Shown: positions 6,656 through 7,840 of the stretch, piece by piece
Numbering within the stretch: the stretch's first letter is position 1
How the letters are laid out: the number at the start of each line of letters is the position of its first letter
NCBI GenBank assembly: GCA_946886865.1
Contig: CAMPJI010000098.1
Location: 1 to 7,840 of the forward strand
From: an uncultured Lysobacterales bacterium
GTDB lineage: Bacteria > Pseudomonadota > Gammaproteobacteria > Xanthomonadales > Xanthomonadaceae
Reading direction: 5' to 3'
Length of the DNA stretch: 7,840 bases
Notes under the pieces: generated by a model
What the model was told of the DNA's origin: nothing
The model's input: the letters and a program-made list of their open reading frames with translations, nothing else
Databases searched by the model: none
Made by a program: the position numbers and the translations under genes

Positions 6656-7840
6656 AACGCGAACGACGCGCGGCACGTGGCCGGTACGCCGTAGTGCTGC
6701 ATCAGCGGGTGGGCGCAGTGGTGGCCGGAGCGGATGGCGACGCCCTCCAGGTCCAGCAGCGTGGCCAGGTCGTGCGCGTGCGCGCCCTCGACCAGGAAGC
6801 TGATGACCGCGGCCTTCTCCCGCGCGGTGCCGAAGATGCGCAGTCCCGGAACCTCCGAGAGCGCCTGCGTGGCGTGCGCGAGCAGCGCCTGTTCGCGCGC
6901 ATCGATCGCGGCCATGCCGATGCCCGACAGGTAGTCGACGGCCGCGCCCAGCCCGACGAAGCCGGCGATGTTGGGCGTGCCCGCCTCGAACTTGTGCGGG
7001 GCGTCGTTGAACACCGTGCCGTCGAAACGCACTTCCTTGATCATCTCGCCGCCACCCAGGAATGGCGGCATCTCGGCCAGGTGCTCGCGGCGTGCCCACA
7101 GCACGCCGGTGCCCGTCGGCCCGGCCATCTTGTGGCCGGTGATGGCGTAGAAGTCGCAGCCGATCGCGGCCACGTCCAGCGGGCGGTGCGGGGCGGCCTG
7201 CGAACCGTCGATCACGGTGACGATGCCGCGCTTGCGGGCCTCGCGGCAGATCTCGCGCACCGGGTTGACGGTGCCCAGCACGTTGGAGACGTGCGTGACA
7301 CCCAGCAGCTTCACCTCGGGGGTGAGCAAGGCGTACAGGTGGTCCAGGTCGAGCGCGCCGTCTTCGGTGATATCGGCGACCTTGATGGTCGCGCCGGTAC
7401 GGTCGGCCACCAGCTGCCAGGGCACGATGTTGGCGTGGTGTTCCATCCGCGTCAGCACGATGGCATCGCCGGCCTTCAGCCGGGGCAGGGCCCACGAGTA
7501 CGCCACCAGATTGAGCGCGAAGGTGGTGCCGCTGCACAGCACCAGCTCCTCACCACGCACGTTGAGGAAGCGCGCCAGCTTGCCGCGCGCGGCCTCGTAC
7601 GCCTCCGTTGCCTCGGTGCCCAGTGCGTGCACCGCGCGGCTGACGTTGGCGTTGTGGTTGCGGAAGAAATCGTCGACCGCGTCGATCACCGCGGCCGGCT
7701 TCTGGCCGGTGTTGGCCGAGTCGAGATAGATCAGCGGCTTTCCGTGGACCTCGCGCTTGAGCAGCGGGAAGTCGTCGCGGATCGCCGCCCAGTCAGTCGC
7801 CTGTGCTCCCTCTCCTGCTTGCAGGGGAGGGCGGGGGAGG
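6586..7840 (-). CDS. sufS: Cysteine desulfurase SufS (5' end outside window)
   Basis: PLP-dependent enzyme that takes sulfur from L-cysteine (giving alanine and a persulfide) for Fe-S cluster assembly. The frame is open from the TAA at 6586-6588 to the window edge. Visible in order: DFPLLKREVHGKPLIYLDSA (7711-7770), the type II N-terminal signature; NANVSRAVH; GTTFALNLVAYSW; H84 of EHHANIVPW, counted from codon 7687-7689; THVSNVLGT; DGSQAAPH (PLP-contacting Asp); the PLP lysine in TGHKMAGPTG (codon 7129-7131); and the catalytic Cys in RSGHHCAHPLM (codon 6715-6717), the group II (SufS/CsdA) loop. No ATG, GTG or TTG occurs in frame between 7690 and 7840, so the start is beyond the edge; the GTG at 7687-7689 is internal to the conserved fold. 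The 3' end overlaps the eptA-like gene by 70 bp. CsdA is an alternative name. Confidence 0.93.
   Translation of the reverse strand, partial: LPRPPLQAGEGAQATDWAAIRDDFPLLKREVHGKPLIYLDSANTGQKPAAVIDAVDDFFRNHNANVSRAVHALGTEATEAYEAARGKLARFLNVRGEELVLCSGTTFALNLVAYSWALPRLKAGDAIVLTRMEHHANIVPWQLVADRTGATIKVADITEDGALDLDHLYALLTPEVKLLGVTHVSNVLGTVNPVREICREARKRGIVTVIDGSQAAPHRPLDVAAIGCDFYAITGHKMAGPTGTGVLWARREHLAEMPPFLGGGEMIKEVRFDGTVFNDAPHKFEAGTPNIAGFVGLGAAVDYLSGIGMAAIDAREQALLAHATQALSEVPGLRIFGTAREKAAVISFLVEGAHAHDLATLLDLEGVAIRSGHHCAHPLMQHYGVPATCRASFAFYNTFEEIDAFVAALRKVRTLLA
7808..7831. repeat. GC-rich inverted repeat, 11-bp arms, within sufS 5' region
   Basis: Arms 7808-7818 (CCCTCTCCTGC) and 7821-7831 (GCAGGGGAGGG) pair at 10 of 11 positions around TT; the G-rich side continues to the window edge. 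It looks like the short CCCTCTCC/GGAGAGGG dispersed elements I recall from Xanthomonadaceae intergenic DNA, but copy number cannot be checked here. On the minus strand it is in frame with sufS, encoding a Pro/Gln/Gly-rich stretch (PRPPLQAGEG). Confidence 0.55.

Noticed and set aside
7687..7689. GTG as the start of sufS
   Set aside because: Conserved SufS sequence (DFPLL, IYLDSA, QKPAAV) continues in frame upstream of it, so it is an internal Val codon.
1..7840. tRNA/rRNA genes, CRISPR arrays, insertion sequences, phage or defence genes
   Set aside because: None seen on either strand; the window is nearly fully occupied by six protein genes.

Overview
The window is a very GC-rich, densely coding stretch of bacterial chromosome. 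Gene content (an EptA/MCR-type lipid A phosphoethanolamine transferase, an OmpR/EnvZ-type two-component pair, a multi-membrane LTA-synthase-like phosphotransferase and a SufS cysteine desulfurase) points to a Gram-negative host. GC level, protein style and a GC-rich inverted repeat at the right edge fit a gammaproteobacterium of the Xanthomonadaceae/Lysobacteraceae type (Lysobacter, Luteimonas and relatives). That placement is inference; no rRNA or other marker gene is present.

Layout. On the minus strand, read right to left from about 4655 to 5, lie four genes: an OmpR/PhoB-family response regulator, its sensor histidine kinase (17-nt overlap), a five-TM LTA-synthase/MdoB-like alkaline-phosphatase-superfamily transferase (112 bp later), and a GNAT acetyltransferase (26 bp later). 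A 176-bp divergent intergenic region (4656-4831) carries the only AT-rich patch in the area plus several short inverted repeats, and separates this group from a plus-strand eptA-like gene (4832-6655). The 3' end of that gene overlaps by 70 bp the 3' end of a convergent sufS-type gene (6586 to beyond 7840). The sufS start lies outside the window, and its 5' coding part runs through a GC-rich inverted repeat.

How the genes may work together. A two-component system transcribed divergently from a phosphoethanolamine transferase resembles PmrAB/eptA modules, in which the regulator controls lipid A decoration and so cationic-peptide (polymyxin) susceptibility. Here a second membrane phosphotransferase lies downstream of the kinase, so the locus may coordinate two envelope phospho-modifications. 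The sufS gene belongs to Fe-S cluster assembly and is probably the end of a suf operon entering from the right. No tRNA, rRNA, CRISPR array, insertion sequence or phage gene was seen. The novelty is modest: mainly gene arrangement, the overlapping gene ends and the repeat-containing sufS 5' end.
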